64,000 nt of DNA from Sphingomonas aracearum (GCF_003345355.1 NZ_QQNB01000003.1:124001-188000), one strand, 5' to 3'. Positions 38,757 through 48,091 are shown, counted from the first letter of the stretch. Notes: generated from the letters alone by a model not told the origin. A program made the numbers and translations.

Positions 38757-40439
38757 CTACCGCCCCTGCGCACGCCAGCGGCGGATGGTGCGGGAGATGA
38801 TCTCCTCCTCGCCGCCGGTCTGCCGCCAGAGATCGGAGAATAGCGGGTCGTCGGAGGCGGGGCGCTTGGCCTCGTCCAGCCCGTCGAAGGAGACGCGAAT
38901 CGGAATGGAGACACCTTCGCCGCAGATGATGCATTCGCGGTTGCGCAGCGCCGGAATCGAATCGAGGAAGCCGCGGGCGCCTTCGGGCATCGCCGCACGG
39001 ACGAAGGCCTGGTCGCGATCGTTGTTGAGGCGCATGGACAGGATGGTGCCGCATTGCGACAGCACGCCTTCGGCCAGATCGGACGGACGCTGGGTGATCA
39101 GGCCCAGCGACACGCCGTATTTGCGGCCTTCCTTGGCGATGCGGCTGAGGATGCGGCCGACGGAGGAGCCATCGTCGTCGCGCGGGATGTAGCGGTGCGC
39201 TTCCTCGCAGACGAGCAGGATCGGGCGCTGCGGCTCCGTGCGGGACCAGATCGCGAAGTCGAACACCATGCGGGAAAGCACTGCCACCACCACCGAGGTG
39301 ATTTCGCTCGGCACGCCCGACACGTCGATGATCGAGATCGGCCGCCCGTCGCCGGGCAGGCGGAAGATGCGCTGGAGGAACGCCGCCATGGTATCGGCCA
39401 CCAGCATGCCGGAGAACATGAAGCCGTAGCGCGGATCGGCCTTGATCTCCTCGATCTTGGTCTTGATCCGGAGATACGGGGCGGTGTCGCCCGCGCGGTC
39501 CATCTTGCCCATTTCGAGCTGGATGAGGTTGGTGAGGTCGCTGAGCAGATAGGGGACGGGCGCGTCCACCGTCAGCTTGCCGATCTCCTGCCCCAGCCGC
39601 CCCTTGGCCCGCGCCATCAGCAGGCACTTGGCCAGGATGTCGGCATCGATCTGCCGTTCGGAGCCGGACGTGGTGAGGAACACCTCGCAATGTTCGGCGA
39701 AGTTCATCAGCCAGTACGGCATCTGCAGGTTGGAAACGTCGAAGATCGCGCCGTTGGTCTGGAACGCGGCGGAATATTCGCCGTGCGGGTCGATCATCAC
39801 GATATGGCCCTGCGGCGCGAGCTCGCAGATCCTGTGCAGGATGAGCGCCGCCGAGGTCGACTTGCCGGTGCCGGTGGAGCCGAGCAGCGCGAAATGCTTG
39901 CCCAGCATCGCATCGACATACAGCGCGGCGCGCACGTCGCGGGTGGGGTAGACGGTGCCGATCTCCACCGCGGCACGGCCGGTGGCGGTGTAGATCTGCT
40001 TGAGGTCCGGGGTGGAGACCGCAAACACCTGGCAGCCGGGTGTCGGATAGCGGGTGACGCCGCGCCGGAAATTGTAGAGCTTGCCGGTCAGGCGCTCCTC
40101 GTCGCCTTCGCCGAGAAAGTCGACCTGCGCCGCGATGCGCGGCTCCGTGCCGTCGACCAGGCGCAGCGAGCGGATGTTGGCGACCAGCCACACGCCGCCG
40201 ACGCGCATCTTGATCTGGCTGCCGACCGCACCGGCGCTGGCGATCACGGGGTCGCTGTCGCCGGCGACCTGCTCCAACGCCCGCGGATCGAGGACAACCT
40301 GGCTCGACGAGCCGGCGATCTCCAGCACGGTGCCGATGCCCTGCGCGGTTCCGGCAAACGCCGCGGGCGCCAGCGCCGCTGCGCCGTTGCCGGCAGGTGC
40401 GGCGCCGGCGAACGCTCCGCTGCCCATCATCTCGGTCAT
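38757..40439 (-). CDS. HerA-like DUF87 ATPase
   Basis: A 560-residue hexameric-type P-loop ATPase. N-terminal HAS-barrel-like beta domain (about 35-175), Walker A GSTGTGKST at 187-195, IDPHGEYSAAF, Walker B ILLVCEEAHRYIP near 410, and the Arg/sensor region LITQRPSDLAEGVLSQCGT. HerA family members translocate DNA; alphaproteobacterial members of this type are widely conserved without a known NurA partner, and none is adjacent here. Convergent with the DUF1003 gene, 5 bases apart. Confidence 0.85.
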   Translation of the reverse strand: MTEMMGSGAFAGAAPAGNGAAALAPAAFAGTAQGIGTVLEIAGSSSQVVLDPRALEQVAGDSDPVIASAGAVGSQIKMRVGGVWLVANIRSLRLVDGTEPRIAAQVDFLGEGDEERLTGKLYNFRRGVTRYPTPGCQVFAVSTPDLKQIYTATGRAAVEIGTVYPTRDVRAALYVDAMLGKHFALLGSTGTGKSTSAALILHRICELAPQGHIVMIDPHGEYSAAFQTNGAIFDVSNLQMPYWLMNFAEHCEVFLTTSGSERQIDADILAKCLLMARAKGRLGQEIGKLTVDAPVPYLLSDLTNLIQLEMGKMDRAGDTAPYLRIKTKIEEIKADPRYGFMFSGMLVADTMAAFLQRIFRLPGDGRPISIIDVSGVPSEITSVVVAVLSRMVFDFAIWSRTEPQRPILLVCEEAHRYIPRDDDGSSVGRILSRIAKEGRKYGVSLGLITQRPSDLAEGVLSQCGTILSMRLNNDRDQAFVRAAMPEGARGFLDSIPALRNRECIICGEGVSIPIRVSFDGLDEAKRPASDDPLFSDLWRQTGGEEEIISRTIRRWRAQGR

Positions 40440-40516
40440 TCGGTCGGTCCCTTGCGATTCGACCGTAATAACTGGCGGGCAATGGTAAATTTAGCGTTCG
40501 GCGAGGCCGGAACGGC

Positions 40517-41284
40517 TCAGATGCGCCGCGCGATCATGCCCGCGGCCCAGCCCAGGCCCAGCGACAAGGCGACCGCGGCGAGGCCGTAGAGCACCGAGCG
40601 ACGCTCGGCCGACCAGGCGACGAAACGCTCGAAACCCGACTTGCGGATCTGGATCTCGCGGGTGGCGGCGGCGAGCACGCGGCCGTCGCGGATCAGGAAG
40701 GTCTCGGCGGTGAACCGACCGACCGGCACGCGCGCCGGGATCGGCACGCGGGCGCGGTACAGCACGCCGTCGGTGATCTCCACCGCGCGCGGCGCCTCGT
40801 CATACAGGCCCGAGCGGCGCTTCAGGTCCACCAGGCCGCGGGCGAAGCGGTCCTGCACGGTGCTCGGCGCGCTGCTGGCAGGGGAGAGCTGCAGGCTGGA
40901 CAGGCCCAGCTCGTAGATTGCGCGGGTACGCTCGTCGACGATGCGCTCGATCGGGCGCGAGGAGGCAAGCGCGTAAAAGCTGGGCGCGGAGCGGTAGCTG
41001 AGCCGCTCGGCATTGACCCAGATACCGGCGACCTTTTCTTTCTCGCGGATCAGGATCGGCTCGGTCGGCCCCTTTACCACCACCGCGATGTCGGTGGGGC
41101 GGTCGTCGCCGGGCAGGCGCCCGCCGGGGTAGAGGATCGCGCCGAACAGCAGGAGCTCGGCGCCGGTGAACGAATAGATGATCTCGATGTCGCGCTGCGA
41201 CACGTCGGGCACCAGCACCGGCTTGGCCTGGCCCAGCAACAGCGGCGTGGCGGCGAGCAGCAGCAGCGCGGCGGGGCGCTTCAC
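40517..41284 (-). CDS. TIGR02186 family protein
   Basis: A 255-residue membrane-anchored protein: signal peptide (AALLLLAATPLLLGQA), a large extracytoplasmic region with VSQRDIEIIYSFTGAELLLFG typical of TIGR02186, and a C-terminal transmembrane helix (YGLAAVALSLGLGWAAGMIA). GTG start 41284 overlaps the TauE stop (GTGA). The TIGR02186-TauE/SafE pairing is recurrent in alphaproteobacteria and suggests joint function, perhaps in sulfur-compound export. Confidence 0.8.
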   Translation of the reverse strand: MKRPAALLLLAATPLLLGQAKPVLVPDVSQRDIEIIYSFTGAELLLFGAILYPGGRLPGDDRPTDIAVVVKGPTEPILIREKEKVAGIWVNAERLSYRSAPSFYALASSRPIERIVDERTRAIYELGLSSLQLSPASSAPSTVQDRFARGLVDLKRRSGLYDEAPRAVEITDGVLYRARVPIPARVPVGRFTAETFLIRDGRVLAAATREIQIRKSGFERFVAWSAERRSVLYGLAAVALSLGLGWAAGMIARRI

Positions 41285-42183
41285 AGCGGCTCCACCGTGT
41301 AGATCTCGTCCGGTCGCCAGGTGAGGCCGAGAATGATGCGAAGGGCAACCAGCAGCACGACGATGGCCAGCGCCAGCCGCAGATATTCCGGCCGCGCCTT
41401 GCCCGCGAGCCGCGCGCCGAGCTGCGCCCCCGTAACCGAGCCGAGCAGCAACAGGGCGGCCAGCACGATGTCCACCGCCTTGGTGGTGGTGGCGTGCACC
41501 AGCGTGGCCGAGGCGGTGACGAACAGCGTCTGGAACAGGGAGGTGCCGACCACCACGCCGGTCGACATGCCCAGGATGTAGAGCATCGCGGGCACCAGGA
41601 TGAATCCGCCGCCGATGCCCAGCAGCACGGTGAGGATGCCGGTGAAGAAGCCGAGCAGCAGCGGCGCCAGCGGCGAGATATAGAGGCCCGAGGCATAGAA
41701 GCGCATGCGAAAGGGCAGGCTGGCGACCAGCGGGTGGTGGCGTCGTTTCGCCGCCTTCGCCTTTGTGCCGAGGATCGCCTCCAGCGCTTCCTTGCCCATC
41801 AGAATGCCGATGAAGCCGAGCATGGCGACATAGATGGCGGCGATCACCACGTCGATCTGGCCGGACGCCTGGAGCAGGCGGAAGATGCCCGCGCCGGCAA
41901 GGCTGCCCAGCACGCCGCCGACCACGAGCACGCCGCCCATGTGCATGTCCACCCCGCCGCGGCGCAGGTGCGCGTATACGCCCGACACGCTGGCGCCGGT
42001 CACCTGGGTGGCGGCGGAGGCGGCGGCAACGGTGGGGGGGATGCCATAGACGATGAGGAGCGGCGTGGTCAGAAAGCCGCCGCCCACGCCGAACATGCCC
42101 GACAGCAGCCCCACGCCGGTGCCCAGCAGCACGATCACGAGCGCGTTCACCGAAAGGTTGGCGATGGGCAGGTAGATGTCCAC
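41281..42183 (-). CDS. TauE/SafE family sulfite-exporter-like permease
   Basis: A 300-residue polytopic membrane protein with about eight helices. The two inverted-repeat signatures are GVGLLSGMFGVGGGFLTTPLL and GFFTGILTVLLGIGGGFILVPAML. TauE/SafE permeases export sulfite or organosulfonates. It is coupled to the TIGR02186 gene by a 4-base overlap. Confidence 0.88.
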   Translation of the reverse strand: MDIYLPIANLSVNALVIVLLGTGVGLLSGMFGVGGGFLTTPLLIVYGIPPTVAAASAATQVTGASVSGVYAHLRRGGVDMHMGGVLVVGGVLGSLAGAGIFRLLQASGQIDVVIAAIYVAMLGFIGILMGKEALEAILGTKAKAAKRRHHPLVASLPFRMRFYASGLYISPLAPLLLGFFTGILTVLLGIGGGFILVPAMLYILGMSTGVVVGTSLFQTLFVTASATLVHATTTKAVDIVLAALLLLGSVTGAQLGARLAGKARPEYLRLALAIVVLLVALRIILGLTWRPDEIYTVEPL

Positions 42184-42215
42184 GGGCGCTTGCTACTCCC
42201 TTCGACGCACGCTGG

Positions 42216-43229
42216 CTAGAAATCGGTGCCGAGGCTGACGACGAGGCCGGAGCCCGGCCGTGCGCCGCCGGCCACGCGCTGGCGCCAGTCGACGGAAAGC
42301 CGCGCCCCGGCCCGGCCGAGTGGCAGCGAAACGGCCAGCGAGGGCCCGATGTCGAGCCGGGCCGCGCCCTTCTGCGCCCCGCCCCATGCGCCGGCACCGA
42401 GATCGAAGCGCAGCCCGCCGAGCGCGCCCAGCGGCGTGGCGATGCGGGCGGCGGCATCGGCATAGGCGCCGCGATCCGCGCCGATCACGCCGGCCTGCGC
42501 ATAGCCTTCGATCCGCACCGCCGGCGCGATCGCCACCGGGCCGGCGCCGGCGACCACGCCCAATGCGGGGGCGGAGCGGACGCCGTCGATCCCGAAACGC
42601 TGCTCGGCGACCAGCCGGACGGGGAGGCGGGTCGGCTGCCACTCGACGCCGGCGGCCAGTTCGGTGCCGCGCCCGCGCAACGGCGTCGTCGCCCGCCCCG
42701 CCAGCGCCAGCCGGCCGCGACGGTCCAGCGCATAAGCGAGGCGAAGTCCGGCCTGCGCTCCGCCCAGTTGTCCGCCGCTCGCGCCCGGCGCGATGCCGCG
42801 CCCGCCGCGCGCGAACAGCCAGCCGCTGCCCGACCAGCGGGAGCGAGGAGCCGCCGGCGGACGCGGGGGCACTGAGCGGGGCAGGCCGGGCACGATTCCG
42901 CTTTCCTGCCGCACCGCCTCGCCGAAGCGAAGCGCACTGAGCAGGGCAAGCGCGAGGGCGTGGCTCTTGTCGGTTGCAGCCAGCGGCAAGGGGGCGTCGG
43001 TCGCAAGCTTGGCCGGTCGGGGCACGGCGACGGCAGCGAAGGCCGCCATGGTCGACGGCGTGGCCGGCTCCTCGCGTACCGGCAGGGGCTGGGTCCGGGC
43101 CAGAACGCGGGGGATCAAGGGCACGCCGCGCTCGATCACCGCCGCGGCCGGCGGCCAGAGCAGGGCCACGCGCAAGGTCACCCAGCCGACGCCCACGCCG
43201 CCCAGAAAGCGCAGCGGCCGTCCGCTCAC
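42216..43229 (-). CDS. Outer-membrane-like protein next to NfrB-like GT
   Basis: A 337-residue protein that begins with a hydrophobic segment (FLGGVGVGWVTLRVALLW), passes through an Ala/Pro-rich region with WLFARGG near the middle, and ends in alternating beta-strand sequence with a terminal Phe (LVVSLGTDF), as outer-membrane barrels do. It overlaps the upstream glycosyltransferase by 4 bases (GTGA). In E. coli, NfrB (GT2) is encoded next to its outer-membrane exporter NfrA; the same pairing is inferred here, with low sequence support. Confidence 0.6.
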   Translation of the reverse strand: MSGRPLRFLGGVGVGWVTLRVALLWPPAAAVIERGVPLIPRVLARTQPLPVREEPATPSTMAAFAAVAVPRPAKLATDAPLPLAATDKSHALALALLSALRFGEAVRQESGIVPGLPRSVPPRPPAAPRSRWSGSGWLFARGGRGIAPGASGGQLGGAQAGLRLAYALDRRGRLALAGRATTPLRGRGTELAAGVEWQPTRLPVRLVAEQRFGIDGVRSAPALGVVAGAGPVAIAPAVRIEGYAQAGVIGADRGAYADAAARIATPLGALGGLRFDLGAGAWGGAQKGAARLDIGPSLAVSLPLGRAGARLSVDWRQRVAGGARPGSGLVVSLGTDF

Positions 43230-44004
43230 GCCGCTTCCTCGACATCGTCGGGAAAGGCGTGGCGGGTCTTGTCCCAGCGCAGCGCCCCGCCGCGCAGGAG
43301 CGCGATGTAGCGCGAAACCGCCAGGCGCGCGGCCATGAGCGAGATGTAGTTGGCGACAAACGCCCGCGGCAGCGACAGCGCGGCCTGCCGCCAGCCATAA
43401 GCGCGGCCGGTGAACAGCGCGCGCATGGCGAGCCGCCAGCACAGCAGGGCGGCGTTGATCGTCAGCACCGCCTGCATCGCTGCGTCGACCGGCGGCGTCG
43501 TCGTGCCGCTTAGCCGATGGAGGAGCCAGGCGGCCGCCAGTGCCATCAACGCCAGATAGGCGGCGGCAAGCACCAGCACGGCGAGCGGCGCGCGGCGATC
43601 GCGCGCCCGCATCCAATGCTCCCGCCAGTCCGCCAGCCGGCCCCAGCCGACGCGATCCCAACCGGCGAGCGCAATGCCCGTCATCCAGCGCGCCTTCTGG
43701 CGGATCGCGGCGTTCAGCGACGACGGGAAATATTCGCGCACCGCGACCGGTCGTCCGCCGCGCGTCTCGCCGACCCAGGCCAGCACGCCGCTGCCGCCCA
43801 GCGTCGCCACGGCGAGGCCAAGCTCGTAATCCTCGGTCAGGCTCGCAGGATCGAAGGGCAGGCCGCCACGCTGCACGGCGATCCGTTCCAGCCAGTCGCG
43901 CCCGATCCCGCAACCGACCCCGGCCAGCGGCAAACTGGCTCCCAGCGCCTGCCGCGCGATCAGCGATTTCTGGTGCGATTCCCCGAATTGTGCGTTGGTG
44001 TAAG
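43226..44004 (-). pseudogene. NfrB-like glycosyltransferase, 5' part removed by prophage
   Basis: The C-terminal half of a membrane GT2 glycosyltransferase. It shows LPLAGVGCGIGRDWLERIA, the catalytic TEDYELG, the QxxRW motif as RQKARWMTG, and three to four C-terminal transmembrane helices (LAVLVLAAAYLALMALAAAW and others). The nucleotide-binding N-terminal half and start codon are missing: family-like sequence stops at about 43996, where the serine recombinase gene begins. The other half is expected at the far prophage end, outside the window. Integration inside this reading frame is the simplest explanation. Confidence 0.75.
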
Positions 44005-45576
44005 TCACGCACGGGCTTGGGATTGGGTGGCCAGGGAGAGGACTTCGTCCATCTGGCGAACTACCTCGATCTGGACGCCGCGGGTGGCCTCGGCCGGGCG
44101 CAGGATGATGCGGGCGATCATCGCGCGGAGGCGGGGCACCGCCTCGAGCTTGGTTTCGGGTGCCTCGAGTGCTTGCTGCAGGGCCTCGACCTGACGGCGG
44201 TATTCCTCCTCCAGGCGCGGGTGCAGGGTGAGGACCTCGGGGAGGGCGTCTAGGCTGGCGAGCTCGCGGGCGAGGCGCTCCTTTTCCTCGCGGGCGGCGC
44301 CTAGCATATCGCGGATCTCGCCGAAGGCGCTGCCGCCATCCGCCAGAGCGGCGAGCAGGCGATCCATCTTGCGGGTGGCCTGGGCGAGCCGATCGGCAAG
44401 GCGGGCGCGGTCGCGCGTGAGCTGGGACGCCTTGCGCGCATAGTCGCGGTGGTATTCGCGGACGTAGGCGGCGACGACATCGGGGGCGAGCAGGTTTGCG
44501 CGCAGCTCGGCCAGGACTCGCTCCTGATACTGGCGCGAGCTGATGACGCGATTGTTGGTGCATGCCTTGCCGTTCCGATGCGCGCGGCAACCCCAGTTCT
44601 CGCCGGACGATTTCACCCAGCCGTTGCCGCAAACGCCGCAGACGCCCAGGCCGGAGAGAAGGTGCTTGGGCCGGCGATGATATTCGGGGCGGGCGGCGGT
44701 GCGCGAGGCCAACTCCTGCTGCACCGCTTCCCATAGATCCTGATCGACGATCCGCAGCTCGGGCGCGCTCGCAACCGTCAGCTGCTCGCCGGCCGGACGC
44801 ATGCGGCGCGCGCGGGTGGTGGGGTTTACCACTGCCTTGGTGCGGCCGTAGACGATCTCGCCGATGTAGAGGCGATTGCGCAGGATGCCGTGACCGGACT
44901 TGTGCTCACCGGTGATGACGCCGGGCATCCAGAAGGCACCGCGGGGGGCGGGCAGGCCCTCCTGGTTGAGATCGCCGGCGATCTGGCGCCCGCTGCGCCC
45001 GGCGGCGTATTCGCGGAAAATGCGGCGGACGATCTCGGCCTTGTCATCGACGATCTCGCGTAGGCCGCGGATCGGATTGCCGTTGTCGTCGAAGCGGAGA
45101 ACCCGGCGGTAGCCATAGGCGATGCCGGCCGTCGCTCGCCCCTGCTGCACAGAGCTGCGCTGGCCTCGCTTCACTCGGGCGGCGAGATCCGTGCGAAACT
45201 GCGCATCCATGAAGCCCTTCACCAGTCCGACGATCGGCGTAACGGTGCCGTCGAAAAGGGTGAAGAGGCGGGCGCCGGCGAACTCGATCCGCTCGCGCAA
45301 GGTGTGTGCGTCAGCGACGTGGCGCGCGAGTCGGTCGGTCGATTCGGCGAGCACCTGATCGATGCCGCCTGCCTCGACCAGCTGCATCATGGCGTTGAGG
45401 CCGGGACGCTGCAGCTCGCCGACGCCGGCAGCGCCGGAGATCGCGGCGTCCTCGAAGGTGGCGACGACAGACCAGCCCTCGCGTTCCGCGCGTTCGCGGC
45501 AGACGGCGATCTGGTCGGCAGTCGAGCGGGGGTTCTGGTTATCGCTGCTGAAGCGGGCGTAAATGACGGTCCGCAT
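44005..45576 (-). CDS. Large serine recombinase (phage integrase)
   Basis: A 523-residue site-specific recombinase. The resolvase domain starts MRTVIYARFSSDNQ with catalytic Ser10 and includes ESTDRLARHVAD; the recombinase domain follows (GYRRVLRFDDNGNPIRGLREI); the zinc ribbon has CGVCGNGW and CRAHRNGKAC; a coiled coil spans about 390-480. Such enzymes integrate phage DNA between attP and attB with short identical cores. ATG 45576 is chosen; the 38-codon extension to 45690 overlaps a neighbour. The gene lies right at the junction with the interrupted glycosyltransferase. Confidence 0.95.
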   Translation of the reverse strand: MRTVIYARFSSDNQNPRSTADQIAVCRERAEREGWSVVATFEDAAISGAAGVGELQRPGLNAMMQLVEAGGIDQVLAESTDRLARHVADAHTLRERIEFAGARLFTLFDGTVTPIVGLVKGFMDAQFRTDLAARVKRGQRSSVQQGRATAGIAYGYRRVLRFDDNGNPIRGLREIVDDKAEIVRRIFREYAAGRSGRQIAGDLNQEGLPAPRGAFWMPGVITGEHKSGHGILRNRLYIGEIVYGRTKAVVNPTTRARRMRPAGEQLTVASAPELRIVDQDLWEAVQQELASRTAARPEYHRRPKHLLSGLGVCGVCGNGWVKSSGENWGCRAHRNGKACTNNRVISSRQYQERVLAELRANLLAPDVVAAYVREYHRDYARKASQLTRDRARLADRLAQATRKMDRLLAALADGGSAFGEIRDMLGAAREEKERLARELASLDALPEVLTLHPRLEEEYRRQVEALQQALEAPETKLEAVPRLRAMIARIILRPAEATRGVQIEVVRQMDEVLSLATQSQARA

Positions 45577-45694
45577 CGGCCGATTCCTTGGTGCGTAGAC
45601 GGGCAATGTCCCTTGTGACGTGGGCGCGCGCAAGGGCTTCGGCGAAGGCGATCGCTTCCGGTGAGGATTTGGGGAAGGTCGCCGGCGCATTCAT
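45539..45694 (-). CDS. Small phage protein, 51 aa
   Basis: A 51-residue frame, MNAPATFPKSSPEAIAFAEA to RHLRPLQQR, coupled to the upstream methyltransferase by an ATGA overlap and overlapping the recombinase start by 38 bases. It is Ala- and Arg-rich with one predicted helix. Placement in the gene chain supports it as real; function unknown. Confidence 0.5.
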   Translation of the reverse strand: MNAPATFPKSSPEAIAFAEALARAHVTRDIARLRTKESADADRHLRPLQQR

Positions 45695-46677
45695 GCGGTC
45701 GGCGCCTCGAACTTGTCGATCTGGTTGCCCCAGACGTCCCAGCCGGCGCGGCGCTGGCGGGCGAAGAGTTCGGCGCGGGGGCCGGCGTAGAGCTGCTCGA
45801 GATCGGCGTGCAGCTGGTCGGGCTTGCGGCTGTGCTCGCGAACGGGGGCGGCGATCAGGTTGCGGATCGAGCGGGACAGGACGCGGGGCTTGCCGATCGT
45901 GCCGACCAGGTAGAACTCGGCGGCCGAGCGGAAGACGTAGCCGGTGCCGAAGGTCCACTTCTCGCCCGTCTTCGACTGTTTCGCCCAGGCGCCGGCGCTC
46001 TTGAAGGTGAAGCCCCATGCCTTCAGCAGCTCAATCGCGCGATCGAGGAGCGGGGCGGTCGCCCACATGACCAGGGCGCAATCGGGGGCGGCAAGCCGGG
46101 CGACGGGCAGCTGCGCGAGCTGCTCGATCGTCATGCAGCCATAGTGCGCGACGGGGTTCTTCGCCTCGCCCTTCGCCGAGTGATTGAAGAAGCGCCAAGG
46201 CGGATCGGCGAGGATCAGCCCGTAATGGTGCGGGCGCAGGCCCTCGAACGGCCAGGCGGGCAGCTGCGACACCGGCGCGGCCGAGACGATGCGCTTCGGA
46301 CGAGTCCGCGCGCCAAGCTCGCCTGCGAAAAGCTCACCATTGCCCAGCGCGGCAATGCGCCGGCGGGAATGCGTCTCGCGCAGGTTGGCGACGTGGGTGT
46401 CGCGATCATAGGCGAGGTGGCAGCGCTGGCACATGGCGCGCAGGTTCTCCGGCGCGCAGTTCTCCGGCATGTCGTCCAGATGGGCGACGGTGAGCACCAC
46501 GGTTGAGCCGGTGACGCTGTGCGGCTCGCCGTTGTGCTCCGCGCAGCGGCCGGCGTGATCGTGGCCGCATTCGCCCTGGCATTCGCACCGATCGCCGGCG
46601 CGCTGCTTGCGTATCTGCAGGGAGATCGTCGGCCATTCGCGCGGGTAGCGGGCACGGTTCTCGGGACGGATCGGCAT
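45691..46677 (-). CDS. HNH domain fused to MT-A70 adenine methyltransferase
   Basis: A 328-residue fusion. Residues 1-100 resemble phage HNH endonucleases: MPIRPENRARYPREWP, Cys31/Cys33/Cys37 and Cys45, VAHLDD (His66), PENLRAMCQRCH (Cys83/Cys86). Residues about 150-325 are an MT-A70 N6-adenine methyltransferase with the catalytic DPPW at 158-161 (ILADPPWRFF). One open frame joins them without an obvious linker problem. It could protect phage DNA from host nucleases and cut unmodified DNA; that dual role is inference. Confidence 0.85.
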   Translation of the reverse strand: MPIRPENRARYPREWPTISLQIRKQRAGDRCECQGECGHDHAGRCAEHNGEPHSVTGSTVVLTVAHLDDMPENCAPENLRAMCQRCHLAYDRDTHVANLRETHSRRRIAALGNGELFAGELGARTRPKRIVSAAPVSQLPAWPFEGLRPHHYGLILADPPWRFFNHSAKGEAKNPVAHYGCMTIEQLAQLPVARLAAPDCALVMWATAPLLDRAIELLKAWGFTFKSAGAWAKQSKTGEKWTFGTGYVFRSAAEFYLVGTIGKPRVLSRSIRNLIAAPVREHSRKPDQLHADLEQLYAGPRAELFARQRRAGWDVWGNQIDKFEAPTA

Positions 46678-46958
46678 CAGGCCGCTTCCTCGTCTTGTTC
46701 CGGCAGCACGCGGCCGATCGCAACGGCGCCGGCATAGGTGATGCGGTATTCGTAGAAGCGCGGATCGCTGCCCTTCGAGCAGCGCGCGCGGGCGGCGTAG
46801 CCGCGGCGGATCAGGGTATCATGGACCCGGACAGCTTCCGCGGTGCTCTCGGCATCGTTGCCGAAGCCTCGCCGCGACAAGGCCTCGACCTTGTCCGTGT
46901 CCGGCAGGAGCTGGCGCGCCCAGGCGAGCGCCTCCAAGGCGGGCCGCTCGCCCTTCAT
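46677..46958 (-). CDS. Hypothetical phage protein, 93 aa
   Basis: A 93-residue soluble protein (VEALSRRGFGNDAESTAEAV; YEYRITYAGAVAIGRVL). The pattern of helices and a C-terminal strand could be a small winged helix, but no family is recognised. It overlaps its neighbours by 1 base (TGATG) and 4 bases (ATGA) in the early operon. Confidence 0.7.
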   Translation of the reverse strand: MKGERPALEALAWARQLLPDTDKVEALSRRGFGNDAESTAEAVRVHDTLIRRGYAARARCSKGSDPRFYEYRITYAGAVAIGRVLPEQDEEAA

Positions 46959-48091
46959 GCCGCCTCCTTCAGACGCTCGGCGTCATGTAGATCCGCGATG
47001 CGATCTCGCACCTGGGCAGGTGTGGAATAGGGCGAAGCCAGGCCGTGCATCGCCAATATGGCGGCTCTGGCGGTAAGGATGACGCTTGCTTCGGCGATCG
47101 ACGGGATGCGCTGCGGCCAGCCCTTCACGTAGCGTAGGTTGGAGGGCAGGCGATCTTCCAAGCGGCGGCGTTCAACCGCCCAAGCTTTACCGCGAGCGAG
47201 GTCGGCCGCGAGCGACGTTGGCAGCAGATCGGGTGCGACATCGCCTAGCCAACGATCCGGCTGGAAAGAGAACGTTGATCGCGCCTCCATATCGACCAGG
47301 TGCAGCAGCGCACCCAGGTTGCCGGGAGCGCGCGCCGCAATGGCAATGTCTCCGGCGGATGCGAGCACACAAAAGGCGCAGCCGAACCGTGAGGCACCCC
47401 GCTGGTAGCTCTCTGCCAGAGGCAAGCCTTCTCGAGCGATGTAGGTATAGACCTCATCCTCTCGCACCTCGACGCCGGGATGCCAGGTGACGATGCCGCC
47501 TCCGTTTGCCCGAACGTAGGGCTTTCCCTCGACTTTAGAGATCGGGGCCAGGCGGCGCTTGATGCTCTCTTCGCGCCTGATGCCGACTATCGAAAGCACC
47601 TGCTCGCCAGGGAACTGGCGCAGCAGCTGAGGCAGGATAACCTGTGTTTTCAGCTCCGCCGTGCAGAAGCGGTTGGCAGCGGAACTCCATGGACCTGTGA
47701 GGTGATACGTGAGCAGGTCGACATAGCGCGCGAGCCCCAATTCGAACCGCCGCTCCCATCGGTCGATCAAGTCCCCAGCACGCCGGCGCACGATGATCAG
47801 TGGCACGCCGATAGCGGCGGCGGATGCTTCAACTGTGTCTCGGGTGGAGGGCCAGTCTATCCGACCGAGGTCAGCGTGGATAGCAATGCGGCGATGGTGC
47901 GGGTGACCGAGACGATCGAGCAGGCGGGTGGTGGCATGTGCGATCGAGACGCTGTCCTTACCGCCAGAGAGGCTATAAGCGACGGGGGCGCCAGCAGCGA
48001 CAGCCGCGCGTACGCGATCGTCGATCGCCAGAGCACCGAAGCCGGCGGCGAACAGGTCCATCTGCGGACGAGGCCTCACAAGCGCCTCCAT
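46955..48091 (-). CDS. Phage PAPS-reductase-like PP-loop protein
   Basis: A 378-residue adenine-nucleotide alpha-hydrolase of the PAPS reductase/DndC superfamily. PP-loop YSLSGGKDSVSIAH at 42-47 core, DLGRIDWPST, RFCTAELKTQVI with Cys, IVGIRREES, and GCAFCVLASAGD. The paired cysteines suggest an Fe-S cluster or thiol chemistry. Phage members have no settled role; sulfur assimilation or DNA/RNA thiolation are possible. Start 48091 overlaps the upstream gene by 16 bases; Met11 at 48061 is an alternative. Confidence 0.82.
   Translation of the reverse strand: MEALVRPRPQMDLFAAGFGALAIDDRVRAAVAAGAPVAYSLSGGKDSVSIAHATTRLLDRLGHPHHRRIAIHADLGRIDWPSTRDTVEASAAAIGVPLIIVRRRAGDLIDRWERRFELGLARYVDLLTYHLTGPWSSAANRFCTAELKTQVILPQLLRQFPGEQVLSIVGIRREESIKRRLAPISKVEGKPYVRANGGGIVTWHPGVEVREDEVYTYIAREGLPLAESYQRGASRFGCAFCVLASAGDIAIAARAPGNLGALLHLVDMEARSTFSFQPDRWLGDVAPDLLPTSLAADLARGKAWAVERRRLEDRLPSNLRYVKGWPQRIPSIAEASVILTARAAILAMHGLASPYSTPAQVRDRIADLHDAERLKEAA

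Noticed and set aside
44013..44734. Continuation of the glycosyltransferase frame into the recombinase region
   Set aside because: The frame stays open by chance on the recombinase strand, but the residues are not GT2-like before about 43996.
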